From Prevotella sp. (GTDB lineage Bacteria; Bacteroidota; Bacteroidia; Bacteroidales; Bacteroidaceae): 64,000 bases of DNA. The notes beneath the pieces were generated by a model. It ran no database searches. It worked only from the letters and a program-made list of their open reading frames with translations, and had not been told where the DNA came from. The stretch is taken from NCBI GenBank assembly GCA_017619375.1, contig JAFZSL010000056.1, positions 159,620 to 223,619 on the forward strand, written 5' to 3'. This document shows, piece after piece, positions 8,551 to 17,421 of the stretch. The stretch's first letter is position 1, and each line of letters starts with the position of its first letter. The translations under genes were made by a program, and so were the position numbers.

Positions 8551-9581
8551 TCAAACAAGTCTCTTTGTTGCGGTGTTCCGTGATAGGGATTGCGCCCCAG
8601 GTGGCGGTAGGCCAGTTCGGTGACCATCCTACCGCGTGGCGTGCGCTTGATGAATCCTTCCATGATAAGGAAGGGTTCATAGACCTCCTCAATGGTGCCG
8701 GCATCCTCGCCGATGGCTGTGGCGATGGTGGTGATGCCCACTGGGCCTCCCCGGAACTTGTCGATGATGGTGTTGAGAATCTTGTTGTCTATCTCGTCGA
8801 GTCCATACTGGTCGATGTTGAGTGCGGTGAGTGCCACGTTGGCGATGTCGAGGTCGATGGTACCGTTGCCTCGCACTTGTGCGAAGTCGCGCACGCGTCG
8901 GAGCAGTGCGTTGGCGATACGGGGCGTACCGCGGCTCCTCCTGGCTATCTCTTCAGCCGCCTTTTGTTCCATGGGAACGCCGAGTATGCCTGCCGACCGC
9001 TTGAGGATTTTCGTGATGGTCTCAGGGTCGTAGTACTCCAGGTGCATATTGATGCCGAATCGTGCACGGAGCGGTGCGGTGAGCAGTCCGCTGCGCGTGG
9101 TTGCGCCTACGAGTGTGAAGGGGTTGAGGTCGATTTGTATGGTGCGTGCCGAAGGCCCTTTGTCGATCATGATGTCGATGCGGTAGTCCTCCATGGCGGA
9201 ATAGAGGTATTCCTCCACCACGGGTGAAAGGCGGTGGATTTCGTCGATGAACAGCACGTCGTTGGTCTGCAGCGAGGTGAGAATGCCGGCGAGGTCGCCA
9301 GGTTTGTCGAGCACCGGCCCGCTGGTGAGTTTGAACCCCACCCCCAGTTCATTGGCGATGATGTTGCTCAGCGTCGTCTTGCCAAGTCCGGGAGGACCGT
9401 GCAAAAGAGTGTGGTCGAGGGGCTCGCCACGGTATTTGGCAGCCTCCACAAACACCTTCAGGTTGTCCACCACGCTCTGCTGGCCGCTGAAGTCAGAGAA
9501 ACGGAGTGGGCGAAGGGCATTCTCGAAATCCTTCTCTGCAGGCGACACGCGCTCATTTCTTATGTCAAAATCTTCATCCAT
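8547..9581 (-). CDS. ruvB: Holliday junction branch-migration ATPase RuvB
   Basis: A 344-residue RuvB with all family motifs: Walker [17 protein letters not shown] at about residue 64, Walker B FIDEIHR, sensor GATTRSG, an arginine finger region APLRARFGI, and the C-terminal winged helix ([22 protein letters not shown] onward, then [17 protein letters not shown]). RuvB forms the hexameric motor that drives branch migration with RuvA. ruvA is not adjacent. The gene heads a minus-strand unit with coaD. Its promoter region overlaps a perfect 16-bp palindrome (see the regulatory entry). Confidence 0.98.
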   Translation of the reverse strand: MDEDFDIRNERVSPAEKDFENALRPLRFSDFSGQQSVVDNLKVFVEAAKYRGEPLDHTLLHGPPGLGKTTLSNIIANELGVGFKLTSGPVLDKPGDLAGILTSLQTNDVLFIDEIHRLSPVVEEYLYSAMEDYRIDIMIDKGPSARTIQIDLNPFTLVGATTRSGLLTAPLRARFGINMHLEYYDPETITKILKRSAGILGVPMEQKAAEEIARRSRGTPRIANALLRRVRDFAQVRGNGTIDLDIANVALTALNIDQYGLDEIDNKILNTIIDKFRGGPVGITTIATAIGEDAGTIEEVYEPFLIMEGFIKRTPRGRMVTELAYRHLGRNPYHGTPQQRDLFE

Positions 9582-9684
9582 GGATAGTATTCCTCCTTAT
9601 GGGCAATCGTATTATCAACATTCCTTTCGTCTTGACCACGTCAAGTCCATATGATGTCGGCTACATTCCCATATTAACAGCCAA

Positions 9685-9716
9685 CAAAGGTAAGCATTGC
9701 CAATTGAATCACCAAA
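9685..9716 (-). promoter_or_regulatory. Promoter of ruvB
   Basis: TACCTTTG (minus strand, 9685-9692) lies 20 bases after TTTG (9713-9716). Transcription would start near 9678, about 97 bases before the ruvB ATG. Confidence 0.65.
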
Positions 9717-9754
9717 TATTTGGTGGTTTAAAAAAATAATCCATCAAATATTTG
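9710..9754. promoter_or_regulatory. Paired palindromic operator-like sites
   Basis: CACCAAATATTTGGTG (9710-9725) is a perfect 16-bp palindrome. Its core CAAATATTTG recurs at 9745-9754 with similar flanks, and the centres are 32 bp apart (about three helical turns). The first copy covers the -33 box of the ruvB promoter and the second the -33 box of the divergent tRNA promoter, as expected for operators of a dimeric regulator. The regulator is unknown. Confidence 0.5.
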
Positions 9755-9782
9755 GCGGTTTCAACCTAAAAGATTACCTTTG
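9751..9782 (+). promoter_or_regulatory. Promoter of the tRNA(CAT) gene
   Basis: TTTG (9751-9754), 20 bases, TACCTTTG (9775-9782). The predicted start is about 10-15 bases before the mature tRNA. Confidence 0.7.
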
Positions 9783-9801
9783 CACCCCAATATTTTATCT
9801 C

Positions 9802-9875
9802 GGACTTGTAGCTCAGTTGGTCAGAGCAACAGACTCATAATCTGGAGGTCGTAGGTTCAAGCCCTACCTGGTCCA
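9802..9875 (+). tRNA. tRNA with anticodon CAT (probably elongator Met)
   Basis: The cloverleaf folds: acceptor GGACTTG with CTGGTCC (one T-T mismatch), D-arm GCTCAGTTGGTCAGAGC, anticodon loop CTCATAA, T-arm GTAGG TTCAAGC CCTAC, discriminator A. The anticodon is CAT. The absence of a C1-A72 type mismatch argues against initiator Met; the lysidine-modified Ile tRNA cannot be fully excluded. CCA is not fully encoded. Confidence 0.93.
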
Positions 9876-9880
9876 CATGG

Positions 9881-9920
9881 AAAATCAGCAACTTACAGAG
9901 ATGTAATGTTGCTGATTTTT
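9881..9920 (+). terminator. Terminator of the tRNA(CAT) gene
   Basis: AAAATCAGCAAC (9881-9892) pairs with GTTGCTGATTTT (9908-9919), leading into further Ts. Confidence 0.85.
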
Positions 9921-9955
9921 CATTATGCCCTAATCTCCTATGGTGATAGTTTTTC

Positions 9956-10198
9956 TCATTCCTCGTTTTTCTTTCCTTCCCTTTTCAATCGCTCTATTTC
10001 CTTTTGCTGCTTTTGATAGGTATTGAGAGCGCGTTGTTTCAAGTCCTCGTATTTTGCTTTCCACTCAGCGGCTTCGGCTTTTGCCTGTGACAGTTGCTGC
10101 TGCAAGGCAGGAACGGCTTGCTCCAGTTCCGCAAGGTGTCCGTCCTGCTGTTGGCGATTATAGTTCTTTCTATGATCACCATCCCGCCCATGACTGAC
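9956..10198 (-). pseudogene. Out-of-frame coiled-coil tail behind the C69 dipeptidase gene
   Basis: Directly past the end of the dipeptidase, in another minus-strand frame, lie 80 open codons reading as a heptad-rich, charged helix: LAELEQAVPALQQQLSQAKA, then EWKAKYEDLKQRALNTYQ and a basic end, before a TGA at 9956. The frame has no usable start codon of its own near its beginning. It overlaps the last 23 bases of the dipeptidase frame. A single-base change near 10190-10199 would fuse it to the dipeptidase, so it is probably a frameshifted C-terminal extension, or the remains of one. Chance composition is possible but the amino-acid pattern is convincing. Confidence 0.4.
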
Positions 10199-11828
10199 GC
10201 CACAGTTGTCGGGCCATCTCGTCCCATCTCAGGATGGTGGCACCGAAAAAGTCGGCGGTGTAGCCGTTGAGCATCTCTATGGCTTTTTGGGGGTTGCTAT
10301 CGTGGAGTTGCTGCCAGGTCTGCTCCACGAAAGGCAGTTCGCGCATCCCCTTCTCGATGAAGTAGTCGCGCAGGGGTTCCAAAGTCTTGCGGTAGGTGCC
10401 CCATCGGAGTGTGGCCAGGCGGTTGGCCTTGCGGAAATGCCATAATGCGGCATCGTCGCGCTCACTGTGTTGTCCGCAGATGCCCAGCAATGTCGGTAGT
10501 TTCGTCGTGCCGCAGAAGATGGGGAAGCGCGGGCTCTCCCCGGGGTTGTCGAGGCACATCCAGACGATGCCTCCCACCTCGTCGGGCAGCCACGAGCGCA
10601 ACTGTATCACAGTGCTGTAGGAGCACCACGGCACACTGACCGTGCGTATGTTCTTCATCAAGGAGTCGCCTGACGCATAATACATGTTGATTTCATCGGG
10701 GCGCATCCAAGGGTTCGCCACGGGCGACACGATGCTGTCCGGCTCGCCTTCCAATCCGTTTTTCCGTTTTGGGTTAACGATTTTGAGTCTTCCGCTGAGG
10801 TTCTTGTCAGTGCCTTCGAAATAACTGCCCAACAATTGGACCACCTGCTCCACGCTCACTTTCTGGTCGGGTTTGACGCTCAGCGGCAAGTTGCTCACGG
10901 TGTCGCTCAGGTGGAGCGAAGGAGCAAGGGCGTCGAGGATGAAATGTTCCCTCACGCTGTAGTTCTTCACCTCGTTGAGATAATTGCCGCCGCTATACGC
11001 CTTCCAGAAGCAGAAAGGTTCCTTGCCATCCCACCATCCCATCTTCTTCGCCACGTCGAACACGTTGTCAGAGGCCATGTAATGGTCGCTGTCGCCGAGG
11101 TCTATGGTCGAGATGCGGCTGATGTTAGCAGAGACGCTCACCTCGTCGTCGGGGATGCGCACGGCAGCCCACACGCCTCCAATGTTCTTCTCGCCCTCGC
11201 CGAAGATTTCGAAAATCCACACCTCGTTCTTGTCGGCGATGGTAAGGCATTCTCCAGCGTCGCAGTAGCCATGTTTTTTCACCAAGTCGCCCATCAGTCG
11301 AATGGCCTCGCGCGCCGTGGAGCAACGTTCCAAGGCGATGCGTTCCAACTCCTCTATCAAGAACATCCCTTTCTTGTTCTGCAACTCCTTGCGGCCGGAG
11401 ATGGTGGTTTCTCCGATGCCCAACTGCTTCTCGTTCAAGCAGGGGTAAGCCGTGTCGAGGTAACGATAGGTATGGGCCACCTGGGGTATGTTGCCCTTCA
11501 CGTGCATCCCTGTACTGTCCGCCGCACTCAGCGTGTGATTCTTGCCTTCGTAAATATTCACACGACTACCAGGTGCGTGGTCTCGTGCAGGCACCACCTG
11601 CATCCATGTGCGGTACATCCCGTCACAGGTGTGTGAGGTGATGACGGAGCCGTCGACAGAGGCGGCCTTGCCCACCATGATGCTGGTGCACGACATGCGC
11701 TCCATCCCTTCACGGCTCATCTCATCGGGCTGAGCCTGGCAGGTGAGTGTGAAAAAAAGCGAAACAGTGAGGAAAAAGGCCTTGGAGACCTTGGAGTCCT
11801 TGAATGGTGTAAAAATATTCTTGTTCAT
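10176..11828 (-). CDS. C69-family dipeptidase (PepD-like), exported
   Basis: A 550-residue N-terminal-nucleophile peptidase. A signal-like hydrophobic stretch (KAFFLTVSLFFTLTCQAQ) is followed by the propeptide end and Cys in MERMSCTSIMVGKAASVDGS; in C69 enzymes this cysteine becomes the catalytic N-terminus. Further family blocks are CLNEKQLGIGETTISGRKEL and WIFEIFGEGEKNIGGVWAAVRIPDDE. Such enzymes release dipeptides from oligopeptides and are common in Bacteroidota. The ATG at 11828 is preferred to 11885 because a -7 element covers the latter. The reading frame ends in RQLWRQSWAGW; a coiled-coil frame continues out of phase behind it, so the C-terminus may be altered by a frameshift. Confidence 0.88.
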   Translation of the reverse strand: MNKNIFTPFKDSKVSKAFFLTVSLFFTLTCQAQPDEMSREGMERMSCTSIMVGKAASVDGSVITSHTCDGMYRTWMQVVPARDHAPGSRVNIYEGKNHTLSAADSTGMHVKGNIPQVAHTYRYLDTAYPCLNEKQLGIGETTISGRKELQNKKGMFLIEELERIALERCSTAREAIRLMGDLVKKHGYCDAGECLTIADKNEVWIFEIFGEGEKNIGGVWAAVRIPDDEVSVSANISRISTIDLGDSDHYMASDNVFDVAKKMGWWDGKEPFCFWKAYSGGNYLNEVKNYSVREHFILDALAPSLHLSDTVSNLPLSVKPDQKVSVEQVVQLLGSYFEGTDKNLSGRLKIVNPKRKNGLEGEPDSIVSPVANPWMRPDEINMYYASGDSLMKNIRTVSVPWCSYSTVIQLRSWLPDEVGGIVWMCLDNPGESPRFPIFCGTTKLPTLLGICGQHSERDDAALWHFRKANRLATLRWGTYRKTLEPLRDYFIEKGMRELPFVEQTWQQLHDSNPQKAIEMLNGYTADFFGATILRWDEMARQLWRQSWAGW

Positions 11829-11882
11829 TTTTGGGGGAGATTGGTAGATGAATAATGCTGCATTATAAATGCTATGCAGTTG

Positions 11883-11890
11883 CAAAAATA
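11883..11890 (-). promoter_or_regulatory. -7 element upstream of the C69 dipeptidase
   Basis: TATTTTTG on the minus strand, 55 bases before the chosen ATG. No good -33 box stands at the usual distance. Confidence 0.35.
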
Positions 11891-11964
11891 GGTATTTTCA
11901 ACAAATATTTAAGTAGCAACCCCGAAAATTTGTTTTCGAACACATGACATCATCAAAAAAAGTG

Positions 11965-11972
11965 TATCTTTG
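11965..11972 (+). promoter_or_regulatory. -7 element upstream of the esterase gene
   Basis: TATCTTTG 56 bases before the ATG of the esterase. A TTTG at 11929-11932 is too far away to be a normal -33 box, so the promoter may need an activator. Confidence 0.4.
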
Positions 11973-12028
11973 CAACATTGAAGAGCATATTCTAACTAAA
12001 CAACACTATTCATTAAAAAACAAATGGT

Positions 12029-13405
12029 ATGAAAAGACAATTGTTCAAGATGGCACTGTCAGTGATGTGCCTCGTGTTTGCCACTGGAGCCTTTGCGGCC
12101 AAGCACAACGGAAACATCCAAATCAAGGTGAACGGCAAACAACGGACTTACAAACTATATGTTCCCGACAATGTGTCGGACTGCGCCCCATTGGTGCTTT
12201 CACTCCACGGCACCGGAGGCAGTTGCGAATGGGGGCATCCGGATTTCAACGGTCTGGCTGATAAGAACGGCTTCATCGTCGCTTATCCATCGGGCAACAA
12301 CGTCTATTATCCTGAGTTTGGCATGAGCATGTCTGGTTGGCAGGCTACGGGGCAATTAAGCGAAGACACAGACTTCTTCCTGGCCATCATTGAGGATGTG
12401 AACAGCCGCTACACCGTTGACCGGCAGCGCATCTACTGCTGCGGCTTCTCCAACGGAGGGATGATGACCTACACCGTCGCCAGCACGTTGCGCGACACCT
12501 TCGCCGCCTTCGCATCCATAGCAGGCTTCCCCATCGAGTCCATGCACCTCCACCAGTCGAGTTCAAAACCCTTCCCGTTCCTCCATATCCACGGGACCAC
12601 CGACAACCTCGTTGTCTATTCCAAGTTGCCCATCATCGTTGACAATGTCATCGCACGCAACGGATGCAACCCCGTCCCGACAGTGGAGAATGTCACCACC
12701 AAGGGAAAGAAGAGCGTCTATGCCGCCACGGAAGGCTCTTTCCCATACATCCTCTACGAGGTGACAGGCATGGGGCATGAGGCGGACACGAATGCCACCG
12801 AAGATGGCAGTTCCGTACAGACCATGTGGAATTTCATGAGCCAGTATCGCCTGGATGACGAATGCGACGCCACACTCGAATGGAGACCGAACATCGAGCA
12901 GGAGAACTACAAGCCCACCTCACACGGATGGAAGATGAACAACGGCAATATCCTCGCCTCGTACGCCACGGAACAGAAGAACTCGTCGAACAAGAACATC
13001 TACCGCTCATTGCAGTTGGAGACAGGCAACCATCGCCTCTCCTTCCATGCTGCCACACCGGGTGAGCAGACTATCGGCGTGAAATTGCAGAAGTTGAGTG
13101 GCGACAAGCGTGTCGTGCTCGACCAGACGGTGACGGTGGGAGAAGGTTCCGACGTCGTGCTTGACTTCACCACCGAAGGCGGATGGGCTGAGTATCATTT
13201 TGAAATAACCCGCCAGGATTCCGAAGCAAATATCGAACTCTCGAAGATAGAGATCCATACGGTTGAAGACCCTTCGGGCATTACCAACGCCGCCACGATG
13301 GTCCACCCGACAAACGGCGATGCCTATGACCTCAGTGGAAGGCGTATCGCACCCGACAGCAAGGGCATCGTCATCATCAACGGGAAGAAGAAGGTGAATC
13401 CCTAA
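12029..13405 (+). CDS. Secreted PHB-depolymerase-type esterase with C-terminal binding module
   Basis: A 458-residue exported alpha/beta hydrolase. A signal peptide (MKRQLFKMALSVMCLVFATGAFA) precedes the enzyme domain with an oxyanion block PLVLSLHGTGGSCEWGHP at about residue 55, the nucleophile elbow CCGFSNGGMMTY at about residue 150, and a likely active-site His in VTGMGHEADTN. The family (PHB depolymerase / feruloyl or acetylxylan esterase, CE1-like) removes ester groups from plant polymers. About 130 residues after the enzyme resemble a beta-sandwich binding domain. The end (DLSGRRIAPDSKG, then IVIINGKKKVNP) is the tail common on secreted Prevotella proteins, possibly a sorting signal. 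The next gene lies 69 bases downstream, likely cotranscribed. Confidence 0.8.
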   Translation: MKRQLFKMALSVMCLVFATGAFAAKHNGNIQIKVNGKQRTYKLYVPDNVSDCAPLVLSLHGTGGSCEWGHPDFNGLADKNGFIVAYPSGNNVYYPEFGMSMSGWQATGQLSEDTDFFLAIIEDVNSRYTVDRQRIYCCGFSNGGMMTYTVASTLRDTFAAFASIAGFPIESMHLHQSSSKPFPFLHIHGTTDNLVVYSKLPIIVDNVIARNGCNPVPTVENVTTKGKKSVYAATEGSFPYILYEVTGMGHEADTNATEDGSSVQTMWNFMSQYRLDDECDATLEWRPNIEQENYKPTSHGWKMNNGNILASYATEQKNSSNKNIYRSLQLETGNHRLSFHAATPGEQTIGVKLQKLSGDKRVVLDQTVTVGEGSDVVLDFTTEGGWAEYHFEITRQDSEANIELSKIEIHTVEDPSGITNAATMVHPTNGDAYDLSGRRIAPDSKGIVIINGKKKVNP

Positions 13406-13474
13406 GTGATATATAGGCTTCTGGTTTTCCTGGGACTTTTAAAAAATCACTCTACACGAAAAAACATCTTTGCC

Positions 13475-16400
13475 ATGAAAAGACAATTGACCATCTTATG
13501 GGTAGCGTTGCAAGTCAGCCTTCTTGCATCAGCCCAGACCGATTACACCTCCCACATCACCAACCCCAGTTTCGAGCAAGATGCCGAGGGATGGGTGCAC
13601 AAGGGAATGAGTGCGCAAGGTAACAGTGTCTTCAGCATCAAGGAAGGCAATAAGTATATGGAGAAATGGACCGGGCGAGGCGGAGCCGTTGGCGACGGAC
13701 GCTTGGCCCAGGAGTTGCGCGACCTGCCCCCAGGCAACTATGAGTTGACGGCCGCAGCCCAGAACATTCAGGAAGACACGCCAACCGCCGCGCAGACGGG
13801 AGCCTGGATCTTCGCCGGCAATGCGAAGACCGCCGTGACCGTCCGCGACCATTATACCGTCCGTTTCAACTTTGTTGCCGGAGCCGTTGACATTGGCTTC
13901 GAGGCCGTCGGGGCGTCAGGCAATTGGATTGCCGTCGATGACTTCCGACTCACCCTCGTGGGCACCGACCTGAGTGCCGAACTGGCGGCAGCCATAGAGG
14001 AGACTGTCGCCGCCTATGGCGATGCCACGGGTCGCGAGAGCCAGCAGTTGAAAGATGCCATCGAGGCCGCCCGCGCCATCGCCGCCCGCACCGATGCCAC
14101 CGCCGAAGAGCAGGCGGCAGCCATCGTAGCCTTGCAACAGGCGGTGCAGATTTACCTCTGCGCCAATGCCTCCGCCGACAATCCCCTTGACATGACCGAC
14201 CGCTTGGTCAATCCCAGTTTCGAGACCGGTGACCTGACGGGGTGGACAGCCTCCGGCATGGGCACGCAGGGCAACAGCGTGTTCAGCATCAAGCAAGGCC
14301 AGTTTTATGTCGAGCGGTGGACAGGACGCGGAGCAGCAGTGGGCGATGCACGCCTCGTCCAGACCGTCAAGAACCTTCCTGCCGGGTGCTATCGCTTGCA
14401 TGCCGCCGCACAGAACATCCAAGAGAACACCCCCAATGCCGCACAGACAGGAGCCTGGATTTTTGCAGGGATACACACCGAGACGGTCACCATCCGCAAC
14501 ACCTACACATTGGAATTCGTCCTGGTGAGCGACGAATTGGACCTGGGTTTCGAGGCCAAGGGAGCCACAGGCAACTGGCTGGCAGTCGATAATTTCCGAT
14601 TGGAATACATCAGCGACAGTTTCGATGATGTGAAGGCGGAGTTCGCTAACCTTGTGGCCAAGGCTGAGGCGCTGCTGCCCCTGAGGATGAACACGGAGGC
14701 ACGGCAGGCGTTGCAGACCGCCATCGATGCCGCCAAACCATTGTTGGAACAGACGACCACCGAGGGATGGGCCGTGGCGGCACGTCAATTGGAAAGCGCC
14801 TATGCCATGGCCATCGTCTCACAAGAGGTGTTCGCCCGACTGGCCACCGCCATCGCCGATGCGAAAGAAGAGATCAACGCCTCGCCGACAGCCCAGAAAG
14901 AAGATTACCAGACTGCCATCGATGCTGCACAGGCGGTGTATGACAACCCGGCGACAACCGATGCGGAGGCAGAGGCCGCCATCACGGCTTTGGCAGAGGC
15001 CACATTCGCTTTCAAGGTGCTCAACGGTGGAGGCACGCCGCCTACCGTCACCACCGACAAACGCTTCATACGTGGAGCCACATGGGCCTTCGGACGCTCC
15101 ACCGTACAAGGTGGAAACATCATCGAGGAAGGCTTTTGCTGGAGCGAGCAACCCGACCCGAAGGTCACCGATCACCGCACCACGCAATACCTCAACCAGG
15201 CCGGAAAGATTTACTGGCTCCGCGACCTCAAGCCCGCCACGGTTTATTACATGCGAGCCTATGCCATCAACAAAGATTTTGGAGTGGGATATGGCGATGT
15301 ACTCAAGGTTGTCACCCTGCCCAAGGGCACCGTCGGACACTGGTACAACAACGGCGGGGATGAAGAGACCAACGACCGCATCAACAATGCCATCAACACC
15401 GCCATGGACTATTATTGGAACAACCTCTCCAGCATCCACGGCTTCGGCATCAGCGTCACCTACAGTCCCGGCACGCCCACGGCCGACTGCAGTTACGGCG
15501 GCAGCATGCGCGTGGGAGCCAACTCCGCTTACCAGTCGCCCGGCACCATCATGCACGAGGCGCTGCACGGCATCGGCGTGGGCACACACGGCATGTGGTG
15601 GAACGGCGAGATACGACCCAACGGCACTTGGAAGGGCGACAGGGTGACCGAGGCCATCCGCTTCTGGGATAACAACACCACGGGAGAATTGTATGGCGAC
15701 GACATGCACATGTGGCCCTATGGGTGCAACGGGGCGCAAGAGGACACCCATAGCGACAACCTTTATTGCATGATGGGCATCCTCGCTCAGGCGCTCAACG
15801 AGGACGGACTGCCTGGGTCGGGGGAGATAGGCTATGCCTTGCCCTATTATTCCTTCAACCATGAAGACGGGGTGAAATACTATATCAAGAATGAGGATGA
15901 AAAACACGGACTGCGCACCGCCTTCCTCGTGGAGACCAACACCCATCAACTGCATTGGAAGGTGATGACCGCCGAAGAAGCAGCACAGGACGATGCCGCT
16001 GCATGGTTCCTCTCCTTCACACCCTCCAACCAGTACTACCAATTGAAAAACGCCGCCTCCGGCTATTACATGACCTACGCCACCAGCATCAAGACGGCTG
16101 CCCATGCCACGCCCGCCAGCGCCGACAATTTCCACCTCATGCGCGGCAGGGTGGATGTCAACGGGCATAGGGGATATTACATCATCCATCCGGAAAGTTC
16201 TGCCACTCCACCCACACTCATCGCCAACAACAACGGCATGACCGGCACCACGGCGTGGAACATTTCCAACACAGCCACCACGCAGCGATGGCTCATCCTC
16301 ACGGCTGAGGAGGCTGCGGCGTTGGAAAATGGCGACATCGCCTTGGCACTCAACGAACTGCAAGAGGTGCTGGCTCGCATCCGAAACTTGGCAGAGACAC

Positions 16401-17287
16401 CTCACCAAGAGATGGAGGAAGGTGTTGACGAACGACTGAGCCAGCAACTCGCCGCCATCGAAGAGGCCGCCAAGACCTGCACGAAAGGTTCCGAGGTGGA
16501 ACTGCTCATCCAACAGGCACGAAAGGAAGGGATGGACTTCCTCTCGAAAGTTGCAGCCACCGACATCGAACAGCCTTTCGACCTCACGTTCATGTTGACG
16601 AACCCCGACTTCGACAACGACGCCACCACAGGATGGGTGTCCACCAACGGCACGCCGGGATATGGAGAACAAGGAGCGGAGTTCTATGAAAAGACCTTCA
16701 ATTTCTACCAGGAATTGGAACAGATGCCTGCCGGAACCTATGAGTTGCACGCCAGCGCCTTCCAGCGTCCCGGCAGCGCCGACAACGTCTATGCATCCTA
16801 TGTGGCAGGCACCAGCACCGTGACCACATCCTTGTATATCAACAACAAGATAGCCCTCATCCATCATATCTGCGACGACCGACAGCCGACAGCGCTCTTC
16901 GACGACGGAGGATGGGGGAGCGACAAGAGACTCGCCGACGGAACATACATCCCCAACTGCATGGCAGGAGCGGAACGCTACTTCGCACAGGGACTGTATG
17001 ACAGCCGTGTGGCCAGCGAGGTCACCTCGAATGGCAGCACCTTGCGCGTGGGGTTGAGATGCACCATCGCGCCGGCATATTATTGGACGATGTTCGACCA
17101 CTTCCGGCTCCTCTTCTTCGGACAGAACCGCGCCCCGGTGGGTATCGAGGTCAGCGAAATGGATGTCCCGCAAAGACCACAAGGTGTCTATTCAATACAA
17201 GGCACCCTCCTGCGCAAGACCAATAACCTCGATGGCCTCCCGGCAGGCATCTACATCGTTGGAGGAAGGAAAGTGATGAAATATTGA
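13475..17287 (+). CDS. Large secreted multidomain protein with HExxH metalloprotease-like domain
   Basis: A 1270-residue exported protein; the ATG at 13475 opens a clean signal peptide (MKRQLTILWVALQVSLLASA), unlike the in-frame ATG at 13406. Order of parts: a jelly-roll-like binding module (starting ITNPSFEQDAEGW), a helical FIVAR-like segment, a second module very similar to the first (LVNPSFETGDLTGW), more helix, a fibronectin-like domain (about residues 520-610), then a domain with TIMHEALHGIGVGTHGMWW, a zinc-protease-type HExxH with a further His. After it come a beta-trefoil-like region, another helical segment, a third binding module (LTNPDFDNDATTGW) and a C-terminal tail ending in LPAGIYIVGGRKVMKY. 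I infer a surface or secreted protease acting on host or dietary glycoprotein. I cannot assign a peptidase family. Confidence 0.7.
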   Translation: MKRQLTILWVALQVSLLASAQTDYTSHITNPSFEQDAEGWVHKGMSAQGNSVFSIKEGNKYMEKWTGRGGAVGDGRLAQELRDLPPGNYELTAAAQNIQEDTPTAAQTGAWIFAGNAKTAVTVRDHYTVRFNFVAGAVDIGFEAVGASGNWIAVDDFRLTLVGTDLSAELAAAIEETVAAYGDATGRESQQLKDAIEAARAIAARTDATAEEQAAAIVALQQAVQIYLCANASADNPLDMTDRLVNPSFETGDLTGWTASGMGTQGNSVFSIKQGQFYVERWTGRGAAVGDARLVQTVKNLPAGCYRLHAAAQNIQENTPNAAQTGAWIFAGIHTETVTIRNTYTLEFVLVSDELDLGFEAKGATGNWLAVDNFRLEYISDSFDDVKAEFANLVAKAEALLPLRMNTEARQALQTAIDAAKPLLEQTTTEGWAVAARQLESAYAMAIVSQEVFARLATAIADAKEEINASPTAQKEDYQTAIDAAQAVYDNPATTDAEAEAAITALAEATFAFKVLNGGGTPPTVTTDKRFIRGATWAFGRSTVQGGNIIEEGFCWSEQPDPKVTDHRTTQYLNQAGKIYWLRDLKPATVYYMRAYAINKDFGVGYGDVLKVVTLPKGTVGHWYNNGGDEETNDRINNAINTAMDYYWNNLSSIHGFGISVTYSPGTPTADCSYGGSMRVGANSAYQSPGTIMHEALHGIGVGTHGMWWNGEIRPNGTWKGDRVTEAIRFWDNNTTGELYGDDMHMWPYGCNGAQEDTHSDNLYCMMGILAQALNEDGLPGSGEIGYALPYYSFNHEDGVKYYIKNEDEKHGLRTAFLVETNTHQLHWKVMTAEEAAQDDAAAWFLSFTPSNQYYQLKNAASGYYMTYATSIKTAAHATPASADNFHLMRGRVDVNGHRGYYIIHPESSATPPTLIANNNGMTGTTAWNISNTATTQRWLILTAEEAAALENGDIALALNELQEVLARIRNLAETPHQEMEEGVDERLSQQLAAIEEAAKTCTKGSEVELLIQQARKEGMDFLSKVAATDIEQPFDLTFMLTNPDFDNDATTGWVSTNGTPGYGEQGAEFYEKTFNFYQELEQMPAGTYELHASAFQRPGSADNVYASYVAGTSTVTTSLYINNKIALIHHICDDRQPTALFDDGGWGSDKRLADGTYIPNCMAGAERYFAQGLYDSRVASEVTSNGSTLRVGLRCTIAPAYYWTMFDHFRLLFFGQNRAPVGIEVSEMDVPQRPQGVYSIQGTLLRKTNNLDGLPAGIYIVGGRKVMKY

Positions 17288-17321
17288 AGATTGAAGATTG
17301 AAGATTGAAAATTGATTATTA

Positions 17322-17366
17322 AAAACCCGTCAAAACCATGAAAAAAAGCATGATTTGACGGGTTTT
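17322..17366 (+). terminator. Terminator after the metalloprotease-like gene
   Basis: AAAACCCGTCAAA (17322-17334) pairs with TTTGACGGGTTTT (17354-17366). T-rich on the plus side; before it lies a run of GAAGATT repeats. Confidence 0.85.
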
Positions 17367-17367
17367 C

Positions 17368-17398
17368 TTTGATTTCTCAATGGAATGCATTAACTTTG
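17368..17398 (+). promoter_or_regulatory. Promoter of cysS
   Basis: TTTG (17368-17371), 19 bases, TAACTTTG (17391-17398). The start site falls near 17405, which supports ATG 17422 and excludes the in-frame ATG at 17380. Confidence 0.75.
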
Positions 17399-17421
17399 CC
17401 GTGATTTATATATTTTATGAC

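Noticed and set aside
14819-17182. 787-codon minus-strand frame opposite the metalloprotease-like gene
   Set aside because: A by-product of G+C-rich third codon positions in the plus-strand gene, which has a signal peptide and clear domains.
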